A DNA stretch of 64,000 bases from Rhypophila decipiens (GCA_033297075.1 MU858220.1:16290-80289), one strand, 5' to 3'. Shown: positions 1 through 11,752, numbered from the stretch's first letter. Numbers and translations are program-made. Notes: generated from the letters alone by a model not told the origin.

Positions 1-1
1 G

Positions 2-1477
2 GGGGACTCCAATAACATTCCACCTGATTCCGTGCCTCTCTCCTGGGATCAGATCGATGCTTATGGCGTGATAAATGCTCGCGACGGACGATCAGAACAC
101 CCTCCAAACATGTTACCGAGGTTCGGTCCACACGATAAGACACATCATAACCATCGTGACTTTGAAGATAACCCTGTGGCTAGAGAGCAGCCTCTACTAA
201 CCTCACCATCGACCACATGGACCTCACCCGCCGTCCAGGGCCAACCGTATCCATATCATAATCTTCGTGTCACAGGTAGGTTTCCGTGATTCACATGGCC
301 TTGTACTAATACGCGGTAGGCGCCAAGACTAATGACCTAACCCCTTGATTACCTACTTAGTCTATAGATGTGACCTTATTAAACGAAACACTTTCAGTGG
401 GCCTCCCCAAATCTCAGCCTTAGGGTCTATACTAGCAAAAGCTGATCTGATCTATACAGGGTCTCCTGACACCTTTGCGGTCCTTAAGATAAACGGGTTG
501 CAGGTTGGCAAGACCACGACCAAGAGAAGGACGGTCAATCCTGATTGGTGGGAAAAATTCGATATGTACTACTCCCTCACTTCTCATGAGGCTCGATGTT
601 TATAGCGTGCAGCTAGCTGATCTTTCGTTTCCACAGAACCGTGGATGAGAACAGCATTCTCGAGCTCGAAGTTTTTGACGAGAAAAAAAACAAAACAGAG
701 GGACAAGGCTTTCTTGGGAGAACCAGTCTCCGAATAGGGGACGAGATAAAGCTACTAAGACCCGGTGCTGGCAGTAAGAGAATGCCTAAAGTCCTGAAAA
801 GCCAGTGTAGCCTGCTGACCAGTGGACGAAAATACGACACTACAGAGGAAGTTGTTCACCAAGACCTGGAGGGATATGTAGACGCGGGTGGTAGAACGTA
901 TAAAGCGGCTGGAAAGGCCATTCTCCATCTGTCAACTGATCTAGCGGTACCCTTAAACACCCATCGACGCGAGAGTGGGGTATTCTCCACGGCAATTCCG
1001 TTGAGAAAGGACGAGCCCGCCCTCCCCGCTGGCTGGGAGTGTCGATTGGACATTGATGGTAGGGAATATTATGTCGATCACAACACAAGAACAACCTCGT
1101 GGCTTCGCCCAGATGATACAGGTAGCGTCGGCAGTCGACCAGGCACAGCCCGCTCCGGTTCACGACCAAAAGATCCCGAGCATACGGACGCAACGTCGCA
1201 ACGTTCCACAGAAGACGAAGTCAGACGGATCATACGTGAACGGCAACAAGTGCTAAAAGCCAACGGCGGTCGTCTTAGAATAACAGAAGGAGGCAAGCCA
1301 GGCATAGAAACAACAATACCCTATCTTGGGATTGGAACAGGAGGGGTCGATGACTTGACAGCAGGCGATCAAGAGCCGTCTGCCCATGTGGTGTCTGACT
1401 CGCCTTCAAAAGCCGAGTACAATATCTACGATCGCGCCTTCGACGCCGAGATCGAGAGGATAAGAAACCGAGGTTGA
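2..1477 (+). CDS. C2-WW domain protein, Rsp5/NEDD4-like front end without HECT (5' end outside window)
   Basis: Four exons can be joined: up to 275, 361-396, 460-565 and 637-1477; they sum to 1257 nt, a multiple of three. The frame is open to the left edge, so the true start is not visible. The joined product has a C2 domain that begins near visible residue 76 ([20 protein letters not shown]) and continues through [17 protein letters not shown] and [10 protein letters not shown]. One WW domain follows near residues 267-297, starting LPAGWE and with the second Trp in TTSWLRP. C2 domains bind membrane lipid and WW domains bind proline-rich motifs; in Rsp5/NEDD4 ligases they precede a HECT domain. 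Here the protein stops about 120 low-complexity residues after the single WW, and no HECT coding sequence follows. It could be an adaptor or competitor of Rsp5, or a truncated duplicate. The domain calls are firm; the role is inference. Confidence 0.75.
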
Positions 1478-2109
1478 CTACGTTCATGGTGGATGAGGGC
1501 CGGCAGTGCTTGGAAGACACTGGTCTTGGGGAACGGCCGCAACGGCCACGACGAGACTGAATCCAGTAGAGTGCATATTATATGATCCTGATACTTTACC
1601 TTGCTCTCGTTATTGGCTGGGACTCGACATGAGCAATCAAACCTACAGAACCATCTTTGTATACGTATACAACATGGCTCGGATGACAGCCAGCAAGAAA
1701 TAAAAACGGAATTTTCCCCTACAATAGCCACACTTTCACCAATCACAGCAATTACTCAAGGCACGACCCCCTTACCATCCCCGTTTTTATTACTTGGTAT
1801 CGTTACCTTGAATTATATACGTATGAAAAGGGGTTCTATATGTGTCATTGCTCTTTTACATACCCAGACGTTCATGCAGGAATAGGTATCACAAAATAGC
1901 AATTTACAAGTTATCATCTTCATATCGTAATTACTGTTCCGTTCGGGTACAAAGAGTTCCTTGCCGACATGAATATGCGTTATTAACACTTTCTCGCGGA
2001 TAATTAGACTAGGTAATTGGAATATGACTAGGCTTCTATTTTACTCTTTAATTACCAACAACTATTTAAGGAAGGTAGCAAGATGGGAATCCACCCCAGC
2101 GGTGCCCTT
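1478..2109. other. Intergenic, convergent gene ends
   Basis: AT-rich sequence between two convergent genes. I see no coding pattern. It contains a 12-bp perfect palindrome (GTATACGTATAC, 1659-1670) and short TATA-like stretches, with nothing I can assign. Confidence 0.5.
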
Positions 2110-4646
2110 TCAGTAATCCAAACGAATAAAGGACCCCAGATGTGATGGGCGCCAACTATCATCCCCAGACGGACTACCTGGTACCTGTGCGTTTCCGTTA
2201 GCATGATGATACTCAGTCGCATTTCCAAAGTCTGTAGACACGGTGCTGCTCGCGCTGGTATCCTGGCTTCCCCACATGCTGTGGCCGTCTATAAGATGGC
2301 TGCTTGTTGGACCGAATATGCTGATATCGAAGCGCTGTTCCCCATGCTCTGTCCTTCCATTGCGAGAATATGTCAGAAACGAACGTTGGCTGTCGACTGG
2401 CGCGTGATAATTGCATTCCGTGGCCCACTGGGTTGTGCTGCCCATGTCTAGAACTGACTCCAGTGCCACGAGGTCGATATAAGGATTTCCGTAGCCTATC
2501 GAGCCAATTGCTGGACTAAAGTCATTGCACTGGGCGGACTGGGGCGTGGTATTGATTTCACCACAGTATCCAGTTGTTGGAGTATGAATGCTGGAGTTGT
2601 TTGCAGTCGATGACTGGGCTTCTATTTGGACGCTATGAGTGGCAGCCGGCAATACGTCATAGACGGCAGAGGAAAGGTTGGTATTGTTTGAGTCTGCACT
2701 GTTCTCAATGCCCCCATCTTTCGATTTGGTGGTCCCACGGCCCATAGAGCCACGGTAAGCCTGAAAGACTTCTGACTGAGCCTGCCGGATGATGCCCACG
2801 AACTGCGTCCTCAGTTGGTCCTCAAGCGGTCCAGCCATTCCGGAGACTGCATCTTGCAGTAGACGCCGGACAACACGGAGTAATTCGCGCCGTTGGAAGC
2901 GCTCGTACTGTTCGATTTCGCTTACTCGTTGCTGCTCGGCATTGGGGGAGTTGCTGTTCGAGTGGTCTAAGAAACAGAAGCGTCAGCGGCCGTGGTCGAG
3001 CTAGTGTCCAATCAAGAGACTCTTGAGACAGTATGGATTTCTTACATGGTGATGGCACGAGATCTCCGTCTTCGTCTGGAAACAAGATCTTGTACATTGC
3101 GTACCATCGCTCTTCCTCCGTCTCACCATGCTTCTTCTTCCGCAGTTCCGCCTCTTGAGCCTTGTCAAATCCCTCCGGCAAGTCGACGAGCTTTATCTCA
3201 CAGCCCTCCGGTTGTCTTTGGTGGTTTCTTAGATCAGTCTCAGATTTCAATATTGTCCCGCATCGATGGCAATGGATTGGTACAGCATGGGTTCTGTACA
3301 AGTGCTCTCTGTGGGAGAAACCGAGTCAGCTCTGAAACCTGTCAACTGAGACAACAACCTGGCGGACATCAGACACTCACTTTACGCGGCGAACTTCCCC
3401 CCAGCCTGGCCCAGAACACGCTCTGTGTCTCAAATGCCTTTTAGGATTTCGCTTGTAAAACGGACAGGCGAACCTCAAGCCAGATGAGCAAAGTTCCTCT
3501 AGCTTAGGACGCTTAGGACTGTCGTCAAGTCCAATGCAGTCGCTCGTTGCTCGTCCTCGCTTACTTGCTGTTATTGATCCTTCGGATGACGAGTTCGATG
3601 AATGGCCCTGTTCCTCTGTTCGTTGTTCTCTACCGCCTGCACGAATCTTCAATCCTAGATGTGGGCCATGGCTGAGGAGTGACTTGAACTCCGTCATGAG
3701 ACTATCAACCGCTCTTTTCTTGTATATCTCGAGTGTTGGGCCGAGCGTGGAGGTGTCTGATATAGAGAGTGACCCGCCCGAGCTGGACCCTTCTTCTGAT
3801 GACCGTTCCAGGTCTGAGACTGGAGATCGTTTCCCCTCTCCTTGCTGTGGGTGGTTAAGTTTTACATCTGAGCTCGCAGCAATTGCTAGGGATGTCCTCA
3901 AGTCCTCATGGACGGCGATTTCGGTAAGAGTTGTTGGATCCGGGCAATCATAATTTATTCCACCTTGAAAACAAGAAGACCGCGGCGCATCCTTCTCGGT
4001 AACCTGGCTTGAGGGTGAGCCAAAGGCAGCCAATGATGAAGGTATCGTGATGACATCCTGGACTGAGCTGCGGTGTACCGGTACTTCGTCGACTTCCACG
4101 GTGGAGCGGGGCGCAATATAACAAGCCGGTGGTGGCTGGGGAATGCCGATGGCCGACTCTAAAAGCGTTTCTCGGTGGGGAACCGTTCTTGAGCCATGAT
4201 GTTGGAATCGCGATTGCCTTGTTCGAAATGTATTTCTCGGAGACGTGTAGAGAGCGAGAATGCTGACGATGAGGATCGAGATGACCAGTACGCTGGCTCC
4301 CATTCCGACGAGGCTGCCCACCGAGAGTCCATCGGCACTCTTATCGACGTTCGGTACTTGCTCGCTTTTGGGTTGTTTTAGCATGACGGGGATCGTGAAC
4401 TGAGTGACCGTCGTTCGGATCTCTGTTTCGGCAGGCAGCAAAAGACAAGCGTAGGATGGGGTTGGCTGCTAACAACGATGGAGACATACCACCGCGACGT
4501 GTTTTGAGATGGCGGGAATGTGTCAAGCAGAAAGGTCGACGTTCTTGGCTTTAAGCAACCTCTGGGAACCCGAGAAAGCCCTCCAAGGACGCGGAGTGCC
4601 AACAAGGCAACGAGAATACGACGACGGCCACCACTGCAGTGTCCAT
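2110..4646 (-). CDS. Membrane-anchored C2H2-type zinc-finger protein
   Basis: Four exons on the minus strand: 4646-4560, 4465-3381, 3308-3046 and 2966-2110; total 2292 nt (763 aa). The exon-1 start and its intron (4559-4466) are less certain; the other two junctions restore a well-known fungal zinc-finger block exactly. That block starts FACPFYKRNPKRHL, continues PGWGEVRRVKEHLYRTH, then C-x2-C (CHRCGTILKS) with a DLRNHQRQPEGC arm, and ends in MYKILFPDEDG and PSPYHSN. The same uninterrupted exon that carries FACPFYK also carries a strong transmembrane helix near residue 85-105 (GMGASVLVISILIVSILALY). Exon 1 encodes a hydrophobic, signal-like start. The layout is short ectodomain, one helix, about 270 residues of Ser-rich cytosolic linker, then the finger. 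Family proteins are thought to be regulatory; tethering is inferred from the sequence. Confidence 0.72.
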
Positions 4647-5272
4647 GATGCAACCTTAGAAGGCAATCAACAAAGTCGAAATTGGGCTTGGGCCCGGGAT
4701 AATGGAGTACGTGGTGGTAAAGCAACGAAAAACGACCCCCAACGTGGGCGGTGGTACAACCGGTGGCCGAGTGCTCGGAAAGGGCAGGTTGTAGCGTGAG
4801 GAAGCAGAATAGAACCCCGAACGGGAAGGACCAGAACGCGCAAATGCGTTTATGGAGAGATCCGGGGACATGGGACGGCAAGTGCACTCCAGCCTGGAAA
4901 GTGTAAGGCAGACACCTAAATTACAAGCGGTTGAAAAGTGTAATGACCACCCTATATCAAGCTGACCCGGTATCTCTCTATCTAAGAAAAGGCACGTTAT
5001 ATGCGGGAGTCTCCCGAAATTGCCGGATATTGATGTGCATGTGTGACGCGCAAGCTCTTGGCATTCTAAGCCACTTGTGGTGTGCTCCATGTAGATAAAT
5101 ACTGAGCACAGCGCTCTCTTCATTCTCTTATGCTCTTGCTCTTCAGTACTCAATACATTGATTACATTTACATCTCTTTTGTAGCTCCTCGGGTGAGAGC
5201 ATGGAAACAAAGGAGGAGAAGAGGGTGTGCTAATATGCCCTTTGCCTTCATGTTCAGACTTGAACCCAATCT
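4647..5272. other. Intergenic; promoter side of the zinc-finger gene
   Basis: No convincing coding sequence. A minus-strand ORF from about 4887 is open, but in another frame and without domain character. The stretch probably holds the 5' leader of the zinc-finger gene and the 3' side of no gene, as both neighbours are on the minus strand and the next upstream gene ends at 5273. Confidence 0.4.
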
Positions 5273-6734
5273 TCAAAAGCCAAAGAACAACGATGTCGGC
5301 GCTGCGTGGTTCCTCTTCTCCAGATAGCCTTTGCATCCATGTTCCTCGAGCAAGCTTTTGGCATATTCCGGTAACTGGGTTTGGAAGGGTACGCGGTAGT
5401 TTGTTTCCGGTTCTGCTTCTCGGCCAGCCTTTTCCTCTGCCTCCACTTCGTCCTCGATGATCCCTTTCCAGGCCGCCGGCTCGGGGAATGAAGGATCCCA
5501 GTCTTCTTCAGACTCATCGAATGGCAGCTCCCTGAATCCTTCCATTACTATGTCCAGGTGAGCTCGCTCTTGGGCTGCCCTTGTCAGCTCGTCTCGGAGT
5601 GCGCGTACCTTGCGAGCGCGTGGCCCGTCGCACATCATGATCAAACATCTTTGGAGTCCTTTGAGATCGTCGTTGAGCGTCCAGATATATTGGAACCGCT
5701 CTGCGACTTGGTGGGCGAGAGCGTTTCGGATTCGGCGGATGTCGTATTCAAGGAAACCCCTGAGGCCAACAGGGTCAAAAGGACAGACCTGCTGGATTTC
5801 GGGGATGCTGATACGCCTCAGGTAGCTTTCCATCTCGTCGCCAGCGCATCTCAAGAGGTGAGGCCCTTCTGCAATTTCTGGCCAGATCCGGGGCCAGTGC
5901 GCGCGTGCCGCGGCACGGAAGGACTCTTTGAAAAGATGAAGTCCCTGGCGAAGAAGCTCCCCTCCAACGGCGCTGTGTATCTTGACCTCCCAGAGCTGAG
6001 GTTTGACCGATTTGTTGAGCCTGTAAGTCCCCTGGTCGCCTGCCAGTGGGTTGGGTTCCAAGCTGGCAAGCCTGATGATCTCTTGGTCCCTTATATATTT
6101 TTTCAAAACCCAACTCCGCTTGATCCTCCCTGAGTGCCTCCTCTTCCTCTCTACAGTCCCTCTCTTTGTCGGTAAGATACTTTTCAGCTCCCTTGCCCTT
6201 TTTGAGAAACGTCCAGGTGGCTGGTTCTGAGTCGGAAACCAAACATGACTCGTGGACTCGAGCTTCCGAAGCCTGGGTCGGATGCATGAAACGAGGCAGA
6301 ACTGCGTGATGCGATAACCGTGCAGGAAGCTCCTTTGGCTCGCCGGCTTAATAGACGTACCGTGGCTGATACCATCCGTAAGAATAAGAGTCCCGTTTCT
6401 CTCCTTCGATCCCCACAGACTTTGAGATGTCGAGTTTCCGGCTTGGGGAAGAGCTGTAGTCACTTGAATCCTTGGACGGCGTTGAAGCAAGTGTCGTACT
6501 GATTGAGTCGCTTAAGCAAGAAAGGCGTGAAGAGCTTCCATCACCGACTGTGTAAATCTTGCCGCGCTCCTCAGTTGGCTTCGCCGTCTCCTTGAAGAAC
6601 CTGAGCTCCTGGCGGACCCTTGCGTTCTCTGCATCAAGGCCTCTGTAAGACTGGAGCTCCTCGTTGGCTTTAGCGAGCTCCTTTCGGAGGATACGAATCA
6701 CTTCGGCGTCACTGCTGCCTCCTATCTTGCCCAT
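5273..6734 (-). CDS. HEPN-like helical protein with N-terminal coiled coil, paralogue A
   Basis: Exon 1 starts at 6734 (MGKIGGSSDAEVIRILRKEL) and encodes a charged coiled coil and a Ser-rich linker; a gtacgt donor lies just after SYGWYQPR. The middle part (about 6300-6000) is probably coding in a frame rich in Glu/Lys, but its intron borders are unresolved. The last exon begins at 5995 (LWEVKIHSAVGGELLRQG) and runs to 5273. This C-terminal domain is all-helical by composition and contains IRRIRNALAHQ (motif codons 5728-5711), an R-N-x-x-x-H pattern like that of HEPN RNases. The start, coiled coil and domain are all matched by the divergent gene at 8022-9638, so this is a duplicated family. 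The family is not one I can name; HEPN assignment is inference from the motif and helical context. Confidence 0.65.
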
Positions 6735-8021
6735 GGTGGAGGGTGGGTTTGGCTGTTGGCAGTCTCTGGAGCAAGGTTCACGGAGAGATGGTGGGTTGGA
6801 TTGGCCGAGGCTAGGGTAACACAGCGTTCTTGAGCAAGTTGATGCGATAAGGGTGTACTATTGTAAGGAAGTTTCTGGAGATTATGTAGTGAAAGAAAGT
6901 GTTCTGGGGTGAGCAATGAGGAGGGACAAGGGCGATTTGGTGCCTGGTGTTGTTTCAGTTTGACAGAGTTAAAAAGGTCATTCTAGCCAAGCTTGGGCCA
7001 CCAAACCATCCAATCTCGGGATTGCATCTCGTGATCGTTGGGATCTCGGGACGGAAGGAGAGTCCTGACATGATGTAGAAGCGAGATCGAGTGGGTATGG
7101 GGAAGGCACAGACTCCCAAAGCATCCCAGGGGTCGCTTCTCAACATGTAGCTGTGGGGTGAAAGTATCTGGCTGTGAGACCCGATATTAGGAGTGTAAAG
7201 ACGTATTACAGAGTTCTGGGGCTTGCCCTGGTTCTCTTTGTGTTGAGAAAGTTTGTGTAAACCGTAGGTTTGGGAACTTTACCTTCTCTTTCCCACAACG
7301 TTCCTAAACCTTGTCCAAGTTATACGGACACGCCATATCTTCCTTAAGCATAGCTACAATATACCGCACTGATCTCAGTCATTCGCATTTTTTGTGCAAA
7401 AATTTCCGTGCTTGAAAGGGGGGCAGGTTCAGTCAACTGATCGGAGTCTTACTGTTGTTACGGTAATTTGACCGTATTTCAACACTACCGATACCATTCA
7501 GCTACCTATTTTTGACGGTTGACCAAATCCGTCCCCCCCCCCCCCCCCCCTCCCCTCTCTGTACGGGTGCTGCTTGCTTTGGGACTGATCGGAAAGGAAA
7601 AGTTAAACTTACAGTGGCGTTAGACCCCAAAAGGGGCAAAAACTTTGGTGGCGTGTGTACTCGTAGGTAGGTAGGTATGGGTCCCAAACTTAATCGTACA
7701 CCTGTTGACCTGCCAGCCAGCACATAAAAGGACCCAACCTTCCCGTGTCTCTTCCATTCTCTTCCGAAAACTGTCCACGAAATCTCAAAGCCACACCACT
7801 CATCTACCAAGTTCACACACTCAACCACAAACAACTACACCCTCCCATCCTGAATTTTGTCTGACCAACACTCTTTAACTCTAATACACCTACTGTCTTA
7901 CTCTTACCCAACATCTCAACATCCCTTTCGACATCATCAACAGCATCAGCATCAAGCAACATTCCTCTTACACACGTGTGTCGAGCTGTTGTATCGAGTC
8001 AAGCTCCGTTCTATCAACAAG
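6735..8021. other. Divergent intergenic region between the two paralogues
   Basis: Shared upstream region of two head-to-head paralogues. It contains an 18-C homopolymer (listed separately), a short GTAGGTAGGTAGG run near 7670 and a pyrimidine-rich 5' leader just before 8022. No coding pattern seen. Confidence 0.5.
7533..7550. repeat. Poly-C homopolymer (18 C, then TCCCC)
   Basis: Uninterrupted run of 18 cytosines about 470 bp before the ATG at 8022. Such runs are length-variable and error-prone in assemblies. Confidence 0.9.
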
Positions 8022-9638
8022 ATGGTCAAATACGCTGGCGATGCTGCGTCAAAGATTGCAGAGCTCCGCAAGGAGAACGAATTGGCAAGGTAAAAGGCCA
8101 TTGCCCAACAGCACAAGATCGAGCGCCTCGAACGTGACAACCGGGTTCTCAAAGCAATGCTGGGTTCGGCCGCATGCACTGCCCTGAAGGCCGACGGACG
8201 ATGCTCATCCAAGACGTCGTGGATCCGCAAGGCCGGCCAGAAAATAGCCCACAGGTTTCGGCACTTCCGCACATCACTGTCGGCCAAACCAGCAAAGACA
8301 TGCGGGACAGGCAGTTGCATTCCGACTGCCGAGGCTCCCACCAGCCCCCCCACCACCAGCCCCCCCACCACCAGCACCACTACCATCGCCGCCGCCGCCG
8401 CCCAGTCTGCCACCTTCGGGCAAGGGAAGTACCTCTACGAGGGGGGAAACCTCGTCTTTCTAGAGTCTTTAGACGGCTGGGACTCCGTGGAGAATGACCA
8501 GTGTGCACCACCGGAGGTCGAGGACTGGTTCCAGCTCCAAGTGGAATTCCCAGAGTGGGACGCCTCCGAGGTCGAGGTCGAGGACGTGGTGGAGCTGGAC
8601 ACCATGAGCACAGCCTCCGAGTCCGAGTCCGAGTCCGCCGAGTCAGCTATCGCCTACGACAATTCGGCATGGGAAAGCTGGACTCCCAGTGACTCGGAGA
8701 CCACGGATGCCACCAGCGTAACCACCGCCTCCGCCGCCGCCGCCGCCGCCAACGCCACCACGACCACCACAAGCCAACCGCCTGATGCGGAGCACGAGGT
8801 CGACCCCGAAGCAGACCCTTCCTGCCAGTGGAGCGCCGATCCCCGCCTCAAAGTCCTGCGAGGCATGCGCATCCCCAGCAAAGTCGGCCAGGAAATCTTG
8901 GGCTCAGGGCTGCAAATGACCAAAGACTGCTTCTGGGATACCGCAAAGAAGCACTGGCCCAGATTTCTCAGAGAGTCAAAGATCCAGGAAGGCTCCCACC
9001 TGGTAAAACTGGGATACGAAGAAATGCTGTCCTATTGTTGCAAGTGGCTTCGTGACGAGCAGTGGGAAGCAGCTTGCGGAGACTTGCACAAGAGACGAAT
9101 GACGTGCAGTTTGTTCTTTAAAATTGGTAAAGCGAGGAATGTGATGTGCCATCCCGAGTTTGAAACACTGAGCAATGCGGAGAGTCTGGACGCGCATTTG
9201 TGGAATATGAGACAGGCAGCTCGGTTGCTGGGTGATGATGAACGTGCTGAGGCGATCCAGAAGTTGAAGGATTATATGCTAGGCGAGGTTGAGTCGATTA
9301 GGGCGAGGTTCAAGTGTCTGGATGGTTTGATCTCGCTGCCTTTTGCTGATTGCCGAGGCGAGGCTGTCTATTGTCGGGATGAAACGGTTGAGCGGGATTG
9401 TAGTGAGGATGATGATGAGGATTGGGATGAGGAAACTAGGGAGCTATTACACGTTCATGATGAAATGCTCGCTGGTGTAATCAGGCCATTTCTTTGGGGG
9501 ACCGGGGAGGATGGGGAGGATGGGTGGGGTGAGCTGGGGTATATGTTCAGGATTGGGATGTATTACAGCCAGCGGAAGGACGCTGGTGACGATTGCAAGA
9601 AGCTGAATGAGGCATGTTGCAAAGAGACCGACTGGTAG
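8022..9638 (+). CDS. HEPN-like helical protein, paralogue B, with in-frame stop in the coiled coil
   Basis: Homology to paralogue A begins at the ATG at 8022 (MVKYAGDAASKIAELRKE against MGKIGGSSDAEVIRILRKEL). Codon 24 is TAA (8091-8093), yet the same frame stays open afterwards, continues as an obvious coiled coil (KIERLERDNRVLKAML) and runs to 9638. The longest uninterrupted ORF starts at ATG 8157 (493 aa). The product has a Thr/Pro/Ala simple-repeat stretch, a Glu/Ser-rich acidic stretch, then the helical domain from about residue 230 of that ORF (LKVLRGMRIPSKVGQEIL, HWPRFLRE) with KARNVMCHP (codons 9135-9152), the same R-N-x-x-x-H pattern as paralogue A. No intron of plausible length removes the TAA. 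Either it is translated from 8157 without the coiled coil, or it is a pseudogene in the making. Confidence 0.65.
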
Positions 9639-10077
9639 TTGAAGGTGCATAGAAGATTTTTGTAAATATATTACAGCAATGGTGGGATGTATATAATTAC
9701 TGTCATGAAGTTGCTATTCCATGAAATCAGGACATAAATACAAGTTGATCAATATCCCCTAAGGCTTGGTAATAGCCAAGCCCGTCTTCCGTCTCAATAG
9801 TTATTAATTCATTGAAGGGCCACGTGAAACAGAAAAGAATTCTCACCACTGTGACACCAATAAGATCTACAACGTAAAAGCCAGTAAGCCCAGCGCACCG
9901 GTATACTAAGGTAATCATAGTTTGAGATTTACGATTAGGTGAGATATAGGTCTTTCCCAGACATCGCCATGGCCAGTATTTCATACGGAAGAGAAAGGAA
10001 AGAACCACGACTTCGATCCAGGTTGTTGAGCCGTAGCAGACCAGCACACCCGAATCGCAGTCTTTACAGTCACAGAG
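9639..10077. other. Intergenic, convergent gene ends
   Basis: AT-rich 3' flanks of two convergent genes. Nothing recognisable. Confidence 0.5.
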
Positions 10078-11252
10078 TTACAGGTAATATTTTACTTGCT
10101 CTTCATTCCACTCCCAAAACAGTCGGGCGTTCCCGTTGCCACCTTCTTCCTCGGGGATGACTGCCTTGGGCAGATCGGCCCGAAGAGGAGCGAGTCTGCC
10201 CCAGGGAATGACTATATTGCTCTCTGGTGGTTAGGAACCGGGAGGTACTGAGAGATTCACAAATAAATTACTCACCCCAGTCTTTGGTCCAGTCCACCTT
10301 GTCGATTTTGATGTTGGGCGAGAAAGCCGAGAAAAGCTGAGTGGAGACTCCGAAAGATACTCTGTTACGGTAAGAGTCATGGTTAGTCAGCCGACCTGGG
10401 CGATCCCTTTTAGGCAGGAATATTAAGGCCCGCGAAAATAAACTTTAAGAACAATACAGGCAAGGCAGGACATACTTTCACAAAGAGTGGGTCAGCAAGC
10501 AAGCAAACCCAAAGTTAATCATGGGCCGAACTTACCCTGGAAGCCACAAGCCGACCAACAACCTTGAGCCACCAAGCAGCATTCCTCGCCAGCTCGGTCA
10601 AGACGTTCCCTGGGTTGACGGGCACACTGACGATGCCATCAGCTTTATATCGACGCCCAAACTCAACACCCAAAAGCCAGTCCCCACACTTGCTGATGCC
10701 GTACCGATCAATGCCCGGCTTTGGGACGTGATAGTCGAGGTTGTCCATGTCGATCCCAAAGTCTTCAGGGGCGTACTGCATCAATAACTTGGTCAGCAAA
10801 AAGGTACCGACACAGTTGACCCCCAAAGCGAGCTCATATCCCTGTGCAGTCTTTGGAGCGGGGGTCGCAGGACCTGTCATGACGCCGGCATTGTTGAACA
10901 GGACATGTAGCTTCGTCTCGCGGGATAGAAACTCTTCCGCACAGTTTTTGACCTTGGCTAGATCTGCAAGGCCTAGAGGGAGGAGGACAAGCTCGCCAGT
11001 CGATGTCGGGGCTGTCTTTTTCATCTCGGAGATTGCAGCCAGTGTCTTTTCTTTGTCTCGACATGCGGCGTAGACATTGGCGTTGCGCGAGTAGAGAAGA
11101 CGGGCCAACTCCTTGCCCATTCCGCTGGTGGCGCCTGTTACGAGGTACACCTTCCCGGATAAATCGCTGGGAATGTCATTTTCGGTAAATTCGGGCTTGG
11201 GTGGAAAGAACTGTGTCCACATGCTCGCGAAGCTGGGTTTTGTGGTCGCCAT
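10078..11252 (-). CDS. Short-chain dehydrogenase/reductase (SDR)
   Basis: Exon 1 (11252-10536) encodes a Rossmann SDR: cofactor loop TGATSGMGKEL near residue 39, structural NNAG, catalytic YxxxK in YGISK, and VNPGNV after the active site. The donor is gtaagt at 10535. The C-terminal exon is 10223-10078 (ESNIVIPWGRLAPLRADL through FWEWNEEQVKYYL, stop at 10078), preceded by a coding segment ending at 10276 (FSPNIKIDKVDWTKDW) with an intron of 52 bp (10224-10275). The phase across 10535-10361 does not close with the most obvious acceptor; using the acceptor that starts the exon at CTTTTCTCG (about 10345) does, so that join is unresolved. Ends of this type (IPWGRL, FWEWNEEQ) are typical of fungal light-dependent-protochlorophyllide-reductase/retinol-dehydrogenase-like SDRs. 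Substrate unknown. Confidence 0.82.
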
Positions 11253-11752
11253 TGCGTCTGCGGTCGCTGCTGGCTATAAAACCTGAATGCTCGGAGCCTT
11301 GGACTGTTCGTGTGGTGAGCGAGAGAAATGAGAAAGGACGAGGTCCAAAAGATGGGAAACGCAGATGTCAAATTTCCGATGCGTCTAATACTACGCCCCG
11401 GATACTGACGCACTCGGGCTCCCTGGGCAGCTCCTATTGTCCGGACAGATGGGACTTGAACTGTGGTTGGTCGACGTACCGAGTTTCGAGATGGCCACTG
11501 TAACAAGGAATAGGATAGAGTCGACCAACAGGTTGCACAGTACCAGGACTGAGACTGCCTGGGGTTATTTATATATGACCAATGGCCATCTCTCTTGACG
11601 GACCAACATCTAAATTAAATACGGGCCTTGACACGCGGTATGATTATGAAAAGGATGCGGGATCATATGAGTGAGTTGTGTAAAGCCATTCCCGTCCATC
11701 TCGGTTTCAATTTCCTGCAGTGTCAGATCATCACTCATCGACCAGCCTGAGA

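Noticed and set aside
4378..4887. 169-aa minus-strand ORF overlapping the zinc-finger gene 5' end
   Set aside because: Different frame from the zinc-finger exon, Cys/Arg/Leu-rich noise composition and no domain.
8091..8112. 22-bp GT-AG interval that would remove the TAA in paralogue B
   Set aside because: Far below the minimum length for a spliceosomal intron and removes coiled-coil residues.
8337..8400. CCACCACCAG repeats considered as a CRISPR-like or minisatellite array
   Set aside because: In-frame codon repeat (Thr/Pro/Ala) inside paralogue B; fungi have no CRISPR arrays.
11720..11752. Upstream start for the methyltransferase
   Set aside because: Begins with GTG; the ATG at 11753 is the natural eukaryotic start.
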